DNA from: Kribbella kalugense
GTDB lineage: Bacteria > Actinomycetota > Actinomycetes > Propionibacteriales > Kribbellaceae
DNA: 64,000 bases
Direction of reading: 5' to 3'
NCBI RefSeq assembly: GCF_004365875.1
Contig: NZ_SODF01000001.1
Coordinates: 1 to 64,000, forward strand
Positions 49,928-58,358 of the stretch are shown here, one piece after another; positions within the stretch are counted from its first letter, which is position 1, and the number at the start of each line of letters is the position of its first letter. The position numbers and the translations under genes are program-made. The notes beneath the pieces were generated by a model. It had not been told where the DNA came from, ran no database searches, and was given only the letters and a program-made list of their open reading frames with translations.

Positions 49928-51225
49928 CCAAGCAGTCTTTCAGGCAGGTACGCCGCATGCGCCGCGGCAAGCTCGTCGTACAGGGGCTCGGCGACGGATA
50001 GATCGGGGACGAGCGGGTTCGCGACGAGCGCCCGGATCGCGTCGGCCCTATTGCCCTCCCAAGCAGCCTTCGCGGCGAGCATCTGGTAGTCGGCAAGCTC
50101 GCGCGTGATACCCCGGACAGCAAGCGGCAGCGGCTGTTGCGGGTCGATGTGGCAACCCTTCCGATTGACGGTGCAGTAGACCTCGACCACAGTCTCCGCG
50201 TCGAAACCCGGGAGCGCTCCGTCGGCGTTCGGCAGGTTGACGGGCAAGCGTGCACCCGTGTCGTTGTAGTAGGCGCTCATGACGTCGATGGCGAGTTCGA
50301 GCTCGTGGATCCCGCCGCGCGATCGGGCCGGATCGAGCTCGGGATGGCCGGAATCGGCCTGTTCACGGTAGTGGTCCCAGTAGCCCGGTACTGCGTTCAT
50401 GATCACTTCCGAACGGGTTCGAGGCGCGGCCTGCTGCTCCCTGAACACCTCGTTCCGGAAGTAGTAGTAGTTGAAGTAGTCGGACGGGATCGACTGCATG
50501 ACCACGGCCAGGTGCAGGGCCCGCTTCGAGTTCTCGTCGAGCGTCGGGTCGTTCTTGCGCTCTTCCCACGCCGCGTCGAGCAACGGCATGACATCGACGC
50601 CGTCGTACAAGTGCTCGTAGCTCCAGCAGTTGTGGTTGACGCCGGCCATGGTGACCTTGGCCCGCTCGGGGTCGAGTCCGGCCGCCTTGAGTACGACGGG
50701 CGGGAACACGAGCGGCCCTTCACACATCGAGTAGATGGGGATCGGCGTGTAGTCCGCGACCGCCTGGGAGACGATGTTGACGGGGTTGGTGTAGTTGAAG
50801 ATCACTGCGTTCGGAGCGACCGCCTGCAGGTCGTCGGTGATGCTGCGCATGTCGTTGATGGAGCGCAGCGCCATGAAGAAGCCGCCAGGCCCCTGGGTCT
50901 CCTGCCCGATCACGCCGTGCTTGATCGGAATGCGCTCGTCGAGTGCACGCGCGGCGAAGTTGCCCGGACGAAAGCTGGTCAGCACGGCGTCGACGTCGGT
51001 CAGTCCAGCTCGCTGGTCGGTGGTCGCGGTGACGGTGATGCCGTCCCCACCTTCCACAGCGAGTTTCTCGGCGATCCGGCGTACCGTCTCCAACCGCTCC
51101 GGGTCCTTGTCGATCAGCACGACCTCCGAGCCGGCGAACTCCGGCCCGTGCCACAGGAACGAGGCCATCGTGCCGGCCGCGCGGGAGGATCCTCCGCCGA
51201 TGTAAGCCATCTTGATTCGAGCCAT
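49924..51225 (-). CDS. GH4 family NAD-dependent glycosidase
   Basis: The 433-residue enzyme has an N-terminal NAD site (MAYIGGGSSRAAGTMASFL). The GH4 metal ligands are C168 in YSMCEGP and H198 in AGVNHNCW. FNYTNPVNIVSQA is the family's NPV motif. GH4 enzymes cleave alpha- or beta-glycosides by transient oxidation at C3, using NAD and Mn2+. Many act on 6-phospho sugars, and the kinase in the same operon could supply such a substrate. Start at the ATG 51225, four bases after the stop of the NagB-like gene. Confidence 0.93.
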   Translation of the reverse strand: MARIKMAYIGGGSSRAAGTMASFLWHGPEFAGSEVVLIDKDPERLETVRRIAEKLAVEGGDGITVTATTDQRAGLTDVDAVLTSFRPGNFAARALDERIPIKHGVIGQETQGPGGFFMALRSINDMRSITDDLQAVAPNAVIFNYTNPVNIVSQAVADYTPIPIYSMCEGPLVFPPVVLKAAGLDPERAKVTMAGVNHNCWSYEHLYDGVDVMPLLDAAWEERKNDPTLDENSKRALHLAVVMQSIPSDYFNYYYFRNEVFREQQAAPRTRSEVIMNAVPGYWDHYREQADSGHPELDPARSRGGIHELELAIDVMSAYYNDTGARLPVNLPNADGALPGFDAETVVEVYCTVNRKGCHIDPQQPLPLAVRGITRELADYQMLAAKAAWEGNRADAIRALVANPLVPDLSVAEPLYDELAAAHAAYLPERLLG

Positions 51226-51229
51226 GTCT

Positions 51230-52006
51230 TTATGAGACCCCTTCTCGTTCTGACTTTTGTGCGGCTTCTTCATCCGCGTAGATGAGGGCGTTGCGGCAGT
51301 CGTGCACGATGGTTGCCGGCCACAACGGGTCGTAGCGGTCGGCCTGACGAACTCGGTCGAACGCGTATGCCTTGTTCGGCCCCCACAGCAGCATCACCAC
51401 GGAATGCGAGAGCTCGGCCAGTTCCCCAGTACCGATCGTGACGCCGTACGACGGAACGTCGGCGAGCGACTGCAGGTTCGGGAAGGTGGACACGTTGTCG
51501 CGGCGCGTTGACTCGGGCAACTTCACGACCCGGGTGGGCGCGTCGCGCGGCGTACCCGGACCGTTGAGGGCGACGTGGCCGTCGCCTTGACCGCTGGCCA
51601 GCAGGAAGAGGTCAATGCCTTTCAATGCAAGGACTTCCTGCTTGAGGGCTTCGGGTTCGTTGGGGTCGGGGGCGATTGCGGGATGCAGGCCGAGGTCCTT
51701 GAGTGGCGCCAGTAAGTTTCGTTGGGCCCAGCCGATGCAGCTGTGCGGTGTATCGGGGGACAACAGCTTCCACTGGCCGGGGTGTCCGGTGACGTACTCG
51801 TCCATCATCACCACCTGCAGGCCGTCGACGCGTACCTCTTGTTCGTGCGCCAGGCGATTCAAGGCGGCTGCCACTGGAGTCGCGCTGCGTCCGGCGGGGA
51901 AGCCGACAACGTACCGATCCCTGGTGGACAGGCGGTCCAGTATCTGCTGAGCCACGACCTCGCCGATCTCGGCGGCGGAGGACATCACTGTGATGGGCGT
52001 CGCCAC
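51230..52006 (-). CDS. NagB/6-phosphogluconolactonase-family protein
   Basis: The 258-residue protein has the NagB core: VVGFPAGRSATPVAAALNRL, MMDEYVTGHPGQW and FLLASGQGDGHVALNGPGTP. The His of DGH is present. The Glu of the usual FNEPG is replaced by Gly (LNGPG), so a catalytic residue of glucosamine-6-phosphate deaminase is missing. It may be an isomerase or hydrolase with a different substrate. The start is GTG at 52006, one base after the permease stop. Confidence 0.87.
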   Translation of the reverse strand: MATPITVMSSAAEIGEVVAQQILDRLSTRDRYVVGFPAGRSATPVAAALNRLAHEQEVRVDGLQVVMMDEYVTGHPGQWKLLSPDTPHSCIGWAQRNLLAPLKDLGLHPAIAPDPNEPEALKQEVLALKGIDLFLLASGQGDGHVALNGPGTPRDAPTRVVKLPESTRRDNVSTFPNLQSLADVPSYGVTIGTGELAELSHSVVMLLWGPNKAYAFDRVRQADRYDPLWPATIVHDCRNALIYADEEAAQKSEREGVS

Positions 52007-52007
52007 G

Positions 52008-52820
52008 TCACTCCTTGACGGCGCCGGCCATGACGCCGCTGATGAACTCGCGCTGGAAAAAGAGGTAGAGGGCAACGACCGGCAGCGAGACGATCAGTGA
52101 GCCGGCCGCCATCAGGTTGACCTGCAAGACGTGCCGGCCCTGGAAGGCGCCCAGGGCAACGGTCGCGGTCTGCTTCTCGGGGTCGCCGAGGAAGATCAGC
52201 GACAGGAAGAAGTCGTTCCAGGTCCACATGAACGAGAGGAGGACCAGGGTGAGAACCGCGGGACGTGCCATCGGGACGAGAATGCGCCACAACGTGCTCC
52301 ACACGCTCGCTCCGTCGACGGCGGCCGAGTCCATCACCGAGCGGGGGAGCGCCCGGAACGTCGCCCGCATCCAGTACGTCCCGAACGGGACTCCCATTCC
52401 GAGCTGGATGATGACGAGGCCCAGCCACGAGTTGGTCAGGCCGATGCGTTGAAACTCGTAGTACAAGGGAATGACGATCACTTCGGTCGAGACCATCATC
52501 CCCAGCAGGATGATCGGGAAGAGGTACCGCTCGCCGACCACGCCGAGGATGCCGAACGCGTAGCCGGAAAGGATCGCGAGGATGGTCTGCCCGATCACCG
52601 CGGACACCGTGATGACCAGCGACGCGTACATCGAGTGGGCCAGGTTCCCGTCACGCCAGGCCGCTGTGAAGTTGCTCCAGGCAATATTGGAGAAGTCGAG
52701 TGCGCCCGACGTGTTGGGGCTGAGCGAGGTCAGGACGAACCATCCGACCGGGAACAGCACCCCGACGGTCAGTGCGATGACGATGACGTAATTCGAGACG
52801 CGTTCGAATCTGGAGATCAT
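52008..52820 (-). CDS. Sugar ABC importer permease 2 (MalG-like)
   Basis: The 270-residue membrane protein has six helices and the EAA loop MDSAAVDGASVWSTLWRILVPMARP. It is of the carbohydrate (CUT1) class. The first periplasmic stretch is short, as in MalG-type subunits. It overlaps the first permease by four bases (ATGA) and couples the importer to the catabolic genes that follow. No ATPase gene is present in the operon, so a shared MsiK-type ATPase must serve it. Confidence 0.93.
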   Translation of the reverse strand: MISRFERVSNYVIVIALTVGVLFPVGWFVLTSLSPNTSGALDFSNIAWSNFTAAWRDGNLAHSMYASLVITVSAVIGQTILAILSGYAFGILGVVGERYLFPIILLGMMVSTEVIVIPLYYEFQRIGLTNSWLGLVIIQLGMGVPFGTYWMRATFRALPRSVMDSAAVDGASVWSTLWRILVPMARPAVLTLVLLSFMWTWNDFFLSLIFLGDPEKQTATVALGAFQGRHVLQVNLMAAGSLIVSLPVVALYLFFQREFISGVMAGAVKE

Positions 52821-53740
52821 CGGTCTTTGTTCTCCATGATCCGCGTGATGCCGACCGCGATCCCGAGACAGAGAACGGCCAGCACGACGCCAGTCGCGGA
52901 TGCCCTGCCGACATCGGGGTTGACGAAGGCCAACTGGTAAAGGAGAAGCGCCGGTGTGGTCGTGGCCGTGCCGGGTCCGCCCTGCGTGGTGATGTAGACC
53001 AGGTCGAAGGTCCTGAGCGCACCGGTGATGGTCAGGGTGAGGGCGATCGCCATTTGCCCGCGCAGGCTGGGCAACGTGATCAGCCGGAACTCCTGCCAGC
53101 GCGTCGATCCGTCCAACCGCGCGGCCTCGTAGAGCTCGTCCGGGATGGCGAGGATGCCGGCCAGGAACAGCACCATGGTGAAACCGAAGCCGCCCCAGAC
53201 GCCGATCATGCCGAGCGACGGCAGCGCCCAGGTGAAGTCACCGAGCCAGTTGCGGGTGAGGTGGCCTAGTCCGACTCCGCGCAACAGTCCGTTCAACGGG
53301 CCGTCCGGCGCGTAGATGCGCTTCCAGATGATGGCGACCACGACGCTCGTCAACACCTGCGGGAGAAAGAGGAACCAGCGATAGATGCCTTCGCCCCGGA
53401 TCTTCGCCCGGCTCAGCAAGGCAGCGCTGATCAGTCCGAGTCCGAGCGGGATCAGGCCGAACATCAGGATGAGTACGAGGACGTGACCGAACGCGGCGTA
53501 CATCCGTGGATCGCGTCCGAACTCGAGGTAGTTCTGCAGTCCGACCCAGGACGGTTCGCTGACGCCGTCCCATTTGTAGAAGGAGTAGTTCACCGTTTGG
53601 AGCAGCGGTACGAGGACGATCGCGCCGTACAGCAAGAGCGCGGGGGACAGGTAGAGGAGCCCGATCCAGCGTCGCTTGCGCGCTTGTCGCGAGACGGTCC
53701 GCGTTCGCGGTTTGGTGCGACCGATGGCGAGAACGCTCAT
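52817..53740 (-). CDS. Sugar ABC importer permease 1 (MalF-like)
   Basis: The 307-residue membrane protein begins with a basic N terminus and has six helices. The EAA loop is YEAARLDGSTRWQEFRLITLPSLRG. The class is CUT1. It couples to the binding-protein gene and to permease 2 by ATGA overlaps. The substrate is a mono- or oligosaccharide, probably an amino sugar or glycoside given the neighbours. Confidence 0.94.
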   Translation of the reverse strand: MSVLAIGRTKPRTRTVSRQARKRRWIGLLYLSPALLLYGAIVLVPLLQTVNYSFYKWDGVSEPSWVGLQNYLEFGRDPRMYAAFGHVLVLILMFGLIPLGLGLISAALLSRAKIRGEGIYRWFLFLPQVLTSVVVAIIWKRIYAPDGPLNGLLRGVGLGHLTRNWLGDFTWALPSLGMIGVWGGFGFTMVLFLAGILAIPDELYEAARLDGSTRWQEFRLITLPSLRGQMAIALTLTITGALRTFDLVYITTQGGPGTATTTPALLLYQLAFVNPDVGRASATGVVLAVLCLGIAVGITRIMENKDR

Positions 53741-55077
53741 CGCCCGGCCTGGAACTTGTCGTAGTCGGCCTGCACAGCCTTGACCAGCCCGTCGGGTGCA
53801 GTCCGGCCAGCCAGCAGCAGCTGAACCTGACCGCCCAGCGTGTCCAGCATCGAGGGAGTGGACCAGTCGAAGTACGGGACGTAGCCGTTGTCCTTGTCCA
53901 GCGACCGCTGACCGGCGATCTCTGTACCGAACTCAGGGTTGTCCGCCGGCGCCTGGACGTCGTGGAGAAGAGGCAGCAGGCCGTTCTGTACGACGTACTG
54001 CGCGGTCTGCTGGCCGGCGAGGAAGTCGAGGAACGAGGCGGCGACGTCCGGGTGCGCGCACTTCGAGCCGAGTGCGACGGCTGTCGACGCGCCCGTACCT
54101 ACAACCTTTTGGTTATTGACTTGGGGGAGTTGGACGTAGCCGTAGTCCTGTTTCTGGGCGCCTTTGAAGGCGAACGTTCCCGTGTACTCGAAGCGGAACG
54201 CGGACTTGCCCTTGAGGAACGCGTCGACAGCGTCGGCGTACTGGATGCCGGCATGGTTCGGCGTGAGCCACCCCTTGTCCTGGTACGACTTGAGACGTTC
54301 GGCGGCTTCCGTCATACCGATGTCCGCTGCCTTCACGGCGCCTGTCGAGTAGACGAAGTCGTTGATCTTCTGCTGATCGCCGAACATGTCCTGCAGGGCC
54401 AGCAGGATCGCGGTCGACGAGCCCTTGTCCTGCGAGCCGTAGCCGATCGGGATCAGGCCCGCGGCCTTGGCCTTGGTACATGCGTCCTCGAAGGATGCGA
54501 GGTCCGTAGGCGCAGTGGCTCCTGCCTTCTGGAGAACAGTCTTGTTGTAGTAAAGACCGATCAGCGACGAACTGGCGACAGGCGTGGCGAACAGCGAGCC
54601 GGTGCCCATCGACTTGCCGTCGGGGGTGAACTGGGTCTGGCACAGGATCGTGCTCGGGAACTTGTCCCAACCGAACGACTTCGAGTAGCCGTCCAGGTTC
54701 ATCACGAGCCCTGCCTTGGCCAACGTGCCAAGGGATTGCCAGCCGTTGTTGACCGTGATGATGTCCGGTGGGGTCTTCTCCTTCAACCGCAGATTGGCCG
54801 TCTGGGTCAGCTGACCCCAGTCGACGGACGTGCGCTTGATCGTCACGTTCGGATACTTCTGCTGGTACGCCTTGACCGCGTTGGCCACCCACTGGGCCGC
54901 GTCACCGGACCACCAGTCGAGCATCGACAGCGTCACGGCGCCGGCCTTGGCGACATCGATCGAGTTCACGGGCGTGGTTGGGGCGCTGCTCGCCTTCGTA
55001 CCCTGCGGCGCGCAGCCGGCCATCGTGAACAGGCCGAGCGCGGCCCCGGACTTCAACACGGTCCGCCTGGTGACCAT
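53737..55077 (-). CDS. Sugar ABC importer substrate-binding lipoprotein
   Basis: The 446-residue binding protein has a twin-arginine-like signal (RRTVLKSGAALGL) and a lipobox (FTMAGC). The extracellular-solute-binding type 1 fold follows (LSMLDWWSGDAAQWVANAVKAYQ, PDIITVNNGW, LIGLYYNKTVLQKAG). It is the first gene of the sugar operon. A strong GAAGGAG site precedes the ATG. The divergent GntR gene starts 118 bases away. Confidence 0.94.
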   Translation of the reverse strand: MVTRRTVLKSGAALGLFTMAGCAPQGTKASSAPTTPVNSIDVAKAGAVTLSMLDWWSGDAAQWVANAVKAYQQKYPNVTIKRTSVDWGQLTQTANLRLKEKTPPDIITVNNGWQSLGTLAKAGLVMNLDGYSKSFGWDKFPSTILCQTQFTPDGKSMGTGSLFATPVASSSLIGLYYNKTVLQKAGATAPTDLASFEDACTKAKAAGLIPIGYGSQDKGSSTAILLALQDMFGDQQKINDFVYSTGAVKAADIGMTEAAERLKSYQDKGWLTPNHAGIQYADAVDAFLKGKSAFRFEYTGTFAFKGAQKQDYGYVQLPQVNNQKVVGTGASTAVALGSKCAHPDVAASFLDFLAGQQTAQYVVQNGLLPLLHDVQAPADNPEFGTEIAGQRSLDKDNGYVPYFDWSTPSMLDTLGGQVQLLLAGRTAPDGLVKAVQADYDKFQAGR

Positions 55078-55143
55078 CGTGACTCCTTCGTCCTGTGACT
55101 TCCGGCCACCCTACGACGCTCAAACCAGTTATGCCAGTGTGAA

Positions 55144-55182
55144 CCAGTTTCGGATTGCGCCTAGCGTGGACGCCGAAACTGG
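55144..55182. promoter_or_regulatory. Perfect inverted repeat in the GntR/importer intergenic region
   Basis: CCAGTTTCGG at 55144-55153 is repeated inverted as CCGAAACTGG at 55173-55182, 19 bases apart. Additional AACCAGTT half-sites lie at 55123-55130. A TATAGT box (55183-55188) abuts the right arm and stands seven bases before the GntR GTG. Binding here would cover the regulator's own promoter and the importer promoter. Confidence 0.75.
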
Positions 55183-55195
55183 TATAGTTGCCGTC

Positions 55196-55903
55196 GTGAC
55201 AGAGCCCGCCGTTGAGCGCGTCAAGAAGCGGATCCGCGAGGGGATCGTCCGCGGGAAGTACCCGACCGGAAGCCGGCTGCCCAGCGAACGTCAGTTCGCA
55301 GTGGAGACCGGACTCAGCCGGATGACCGTCCGCGCCGGCTTCCAGGCCGCCTCCGACGACGGCCTGATCGCCCCGTCACCCCAACGCGGGTGGTACGTCC
55401 GCGACCTCGTACTGCGTGAGCCCCCGAGCCGCCTGCAGTCCTTCACCGAGATGGCCCACGAACTGGGCTTCCGCCCCAGCTCGGAAATCCTCGACCACCG
55501 CGAACGCCCCGCCACCCTCGAAGAAGCCCACCGCCTGCACCTAGCGCCCACCGCCCCCGTCACAGCCATCCGCCGCCTCCGCGGCATGGACGGCCGCCCC
55601 GTCACCGTCGAAGACCTGGTTATCCCCCTCGCTGTCGCCCCGTGGCTCACCGGCACCGACCTGACCGACGCGTCCCTCTACGAACTCTTCTCCACCCACG
55701 GCATCGAATTCGCCTACTCCCGCTACACAGTCCAAGCCCAAAACGCCAGCGAAACCCTGGCCACCCTCCTGAACCTCCCCGCCAACGCCGCCATCCTCGT
55801 AGCCACCGAAATCGCCTATTCCCAAGCCACCACCCCCCTCCTATCCGGCACCAACCACTACAGAGGCGACGCCTACCAATTCACCGCCGACCTAACCCGC
55901 TAA
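55196..55903 (+). CDS. GntR-family regulator with UTRA domain (HutC/DasR type)
   Basis: The 235-residue regulator has an N-terminal winged helix (GKYPTGSRLPSERQFAVETGLSRMTVRAGFQAASDDGLI) and a UTRA ligand domain (about 75-235). UTRA regulators of this class sense phosphorylated sugars or related metabolites. It diverges from the sugar operon and is its probable regulator. The GTG at 55196 follows a TATAGT -10 box by seven bases with no ribosome site, so the mRNA is likely leaderless. Late codons are strongly C/A-rich but the frame is intact. Confidence 0.92.
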   Translation: MTEPAVERVKKRIREGIVRGKYPTGSRLPSERQFAVETGLSRMTVRAGFQAASDDGLIAPSPQRGWYVRDLVLREPPSRLQSFTEMAHELGFRPSSEILDHRERPATLEEAHRLHLAPTAPVTAIRRLRGMDGRPVTVEDLVIPLAVAPWLTGTDLTDASLYELFSTHGIEFAYSRYTVQAQNASETLATLLNLPANAAILVATEIAYSQATTPLLSGTNHYRGDAYQFTADLTR

Positions 55904-55912
55904 GGTGAGTTG

Positions 55913-56572
55913 ATGATCAGCGCGGTCTCGGCGAAGGATCTCGAGGACGCTCAGGTGATCTGGGACTACCACCTCATGCACCATCAGTCGGAGCCGGCGG
56001 ACGTAGGGATCGGGCTGGGCAGTCACGATCTGGGTGTCGCGACGTTCGCCGTGAAGCTGTACCACGAGCAGCTCTTCCCGATGATCGTCTTCACCGGCGC
56101 CACCAGCCGCACCACAGCGGCACGATTCCCGCGCGGCGAGGCCGTGCACTACCGCGACCACGCCATCGAACTCGGCGTACCTTCTGTAGCGATCAGAATC
56201 GAAACGAACGCGACCAACACCGGTGAGAACATAGCGCTGACGCGAGACCTGCTGGCCGCTTCTGGCACACCAGTCAAGACCGTGCTGCTGATCTCGAAGC
56301 CGTACATGGAACGGCGAGCATTCGCCACCTGCCAGAAGGTCTGGCCTGAGGTCCGTGCAATCTGCGCCTCGCAACCAATCGGCTTGAACGAGTACCTCGC
56401 GAGTATCGGAGACCCCAAACTCGTACTGGACATGCTGGTCGGCGATTTTCAGCGAGTGATGGAGTATCCGGCCCTCGGATTCGCTATTGCGCAGGACATC
56501 CCCGACGACGTCGAGACCGCCTACCGCCGCCTGATCTCCACCGGCTACACCAGCCGCCTCGCAACGACATGA
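55913..56572 (+). CDS. YdcF/SanA-like (DUF218) protein
   Basis: The 219-residue protein has the DUF218 order: DVGIGLGSHDLGVATFAVKLY, MIVFTGATSR, EAVHYRDHAIELGVP, IETNATNTGENIALTRDLL and VLLISKPYMERRA. No membrane segment is present, so it is a soluble member. YdcF binds S-adenosylmethionine; the role of the family is poorly known. It begins 10 bases after the GntR stop with an AAGGTGAG site, so it may be co-transcribed. Its end overlaps the tail of the convergent frameshifted gene. Confidence 0.87.
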   Translation: MISAVSAKDLEDAQVIWDYHLMHHQSEPADVGIGLGSHDLGVATFAVKLYHEQLFPMIVFTGATSRTTAARFPRGEAVHYRDHAIELGVPSVAIRIETNATNTGENIALTRDLLAASGTPVKTVLLISKPYMERRAFATCQKVWPEVRAICASQPIGLNEYLASIGDPKLVLDMLVGDFQRVMEYPALGFAIAQDIPDDVETAYRRLISTGYTSRLATT

Positions 56573-57064
56573 ATCGGTCGTGGTCGATGCCACGCTGCCA
56601 GGCAGCTGCAAACCCGGAGGTGCATAACCTCACCACATCCGGGTCGTGGCTCACCTCGTTACCCACGAAGTGCCCATCGCCGCCGAAGAGGCAGAACTGC
56701 AGGACGCTGTCATCAAAGACCCAGACGTCGTTACCAGGCAGCGCGATGTCCGATACCCGTTGTCGGGGGACCATCGGATCAGCCCACCGGCCGCGACAGT
56801 GGCCCTCGATGTCACAGCATGCTCAAAGGTGATGCACTCCGAGACAGGTTCGCTGACGATCCGGGCCCGCTTGATCTCGCTCCCGCGCTGAACCGCGGCG
56901 CGAGCAGTCGCGGCCCAGCCGGCGTACTCCCCACAGCCCGATCGAGATCGCCTGCCTGCCACGCGACGTACCTGGGGGTCGTCGGTCATGTACTGATCGC
57001 GGAACTCCAGCTTGAGAGCGGTCATGTTGCACTTGGCAAGCAACTCATCGAACGACTCCGACAC
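56484..57064 (-). pseudogene. DUF6879 gene broken by a frameshift
   Basis: The N-terminal frame (GTG at 57064) reads SESFDELLAKCNMTALKLEF and continues to RARIVSEPVSECITFEH and AAGGLIRW. The rest of the family sequence, PRQRVSDIALPGNDVWVFDD and HDPDVVRLCTSGFAAAWQRG, is in another frame. The two join at a run of five Cs near 56770; one extra base there restores RW-F-PRQR. This is either a pseudogene, a sequencing slip in the C run, or programmed frameshifting. DUF6879 proteins accompany Scr1-type XRE regulators, and an intact copy lies at 60037-60540. It follows the immunity gene by 18 bases. Confidence 0.75.
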
Positions 57065-57082
57065 GACACGCCTGCCCGACGA

Positions 57083-57496
57083 TCAAGGGCTCTCGCGTGC
57101 GGGGTGCCAGGCAGGAAGCGCTTCGGCGTCGCGCGGAAACAGCCGCTGGTCTTCGATCAGGAGCCGACGATCTGCGTCACCGTCAAACGGCGCGTTGTCG
57201 TAGTCAAAGTCGGCGCCAAGCTGCCCAGACCTGTCGAGCGTCAACCGCGCGTTGTACCAGGTCCCCTTCCCCGCCTCATACATCGCCTCCCGAAGCCCGG
57301 CCGCAGTGTCCTCGCCGTCGTCATCAAGCTCGCACTCCCGATCGATACTGCCATCCTCACGCGTCGCCGTCACGATCGTCCGGGTCATCCCGCCCGCCGC
57401 GGAAATGTTCAGCTCGAGCTCACGCCAGCCCCGCGGCCCTGAACGCGCTAGCGACTGGCCGACGGCCTTGAGCTGCTCCTGTGCTTCACCAATCAT
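57083..57496 (-). CDS. YezG/DUF600-type immunity protein
   Basis: The 137-residue protein begins MIGEAQEQLKAVGQSLARSG. Its middle and end read GWRELELNISAAGG and GTWYNARLTLDRSGQLGADF followed by DYDNAPFDGD. The WYxxxxxLDxxGxxxxDFDYDxxPF pattern is that of YezG-family immunity proteins, which neutralise YeeF-type nuclease toxins. It starts one base after the stop of the endonuclease gene, exactly where the antidote would be. I infer that it protects the cell against that toxin. Confidence 0.8.
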   Translation of the reverse strand: MIGEAQEQLKAVGQSLARSGPRGWRELELNISAAGGMTRTIVTATREDGSIDRECELDDDGEDTAAGLREAMYEAGKGTWYNARLTLDRSGQLGADFDYDNAPFDGDADRRLLIEDQRLFPRDAEALPAWHPARESP

Positions 57497-57497
57497 G

Positions 57498-58346
57498 TCA
57501 GCTCTTCCCTCGCTCCGGTTTGTTGTCGATAGCAACGCGCACGACACCACCAGCATGCTTGTACCGAACTCGAATCGTATCCGGTCGTGTGCTGTCGTCG
57601 GAGTACTTGAAACCGACCGTAACGTCGATCGACTCGCCTTGCTCAATGAGGCGACGCCAGTGATTCTCCAACGTCTTGTACTGGCTGAGATTGACGCCCG
57701 ATCCACGCATTGGCAGCAGATTCAAAGTCCCTATCGGCCCTCGGAAGATGCGGGCGAAGATGTGCCCAGCATGGTCGCCGGGGAGCTTGCCAACCAGCTT
57801 TCGCTGCGCAGCCGAGTCTCGTGGATGCCCCAGATCGATCAGGTCAAGCACCGCCCTCGCGCTGATTACTCGTCCGGCGTCGTCGGTGTCGTACTCGAAC
57901 TTCCCATCAACGCGGATAGTCGCATCAGGAGGCGGCGCGCTGAGTTGTGGGACGTCGTCAGGATCGGTCGTGGACAGTTCGATGACCTGACGATCGGTTG
58001 CTGAGCCGGTGTCAGGTTCGCCCGAGTCGAGCTCAATGCGCACCTGCTGCCGTTCAGTTGGTGCGGCTCGCCCGGCGACCCGCACTCCAGTGACCATCTC
58101 CTCGGCCCAGGCGCGTGCCCGCTGCGGCGCCAGGCTTGCGTGGTGCGCAGCTTCTTCACACCGCCTGGCTGCTTCATCAAGCTGTACGGCAGCCATCCTC
58201 GCGGCTGGATTGCTGGACATGGAGCCAACCAGCGCGGCGTTCTCTCGACACACCTGTGCCGTCCGCTGAAGATACGCAACCACTCTCGGCACTTCATCGA
58301 GTACGTCGACCAGACTCTGCGCAACCCGCTGCAGTTCGGAGGGCAT
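57498..58346 (-). CDS. Polymorphic-toxin-like protein with NUC endonuclease domain
   Basis: The 282-residue protein has an N-terminal helical region (1-95) like a WXG/LXG export domain. An acidic Pro-rich linker leads to a C-terminal DNA/RNA non-specific endonuclease domain (about 145-275). The core motif is GDHAGHIFARIFRG with H195 and D191, followed by GTLNLLPM (N209), N219 and LSQYKTLENHW (E227). This matches YeeF-type toxins (Endonuclea_NS_2), whose usual motif is GGHLIA. The toxin would cut nucleic acids in a target cell. It is encoded between a WXG-like helper and a YezG-type immunity gene. It is shorter than LXG toxins. Confidence 0.82.
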   Translation of the reverse strand: MPSELQRVAQSLVDVLDEVPRVVAYLQRTAQVCRENAALVGSMSSNPAARMAAVQLDEAARRCEEAAHHASLAPQRARAWAEEMVTGVRVAGRAAPTERQQVRIELDSGEPDTGSATDRQVIELSTTDPDDVPQLSAPPPDATIRVDGKFEYDTDDAGRVISARAVLDLIDLGHPRDSAAQRKLVGKLPGDHAGHIFARIFRGPIGTLNLLPMRGSGVNLSQYKTLENHWRRLIEQGESIDVTVGFKYSDDSTRPDTIRVRYKHAGGVVRVAIDNKPERGKS

Positions 58347-58358
58347 CGGTGGATGGCA

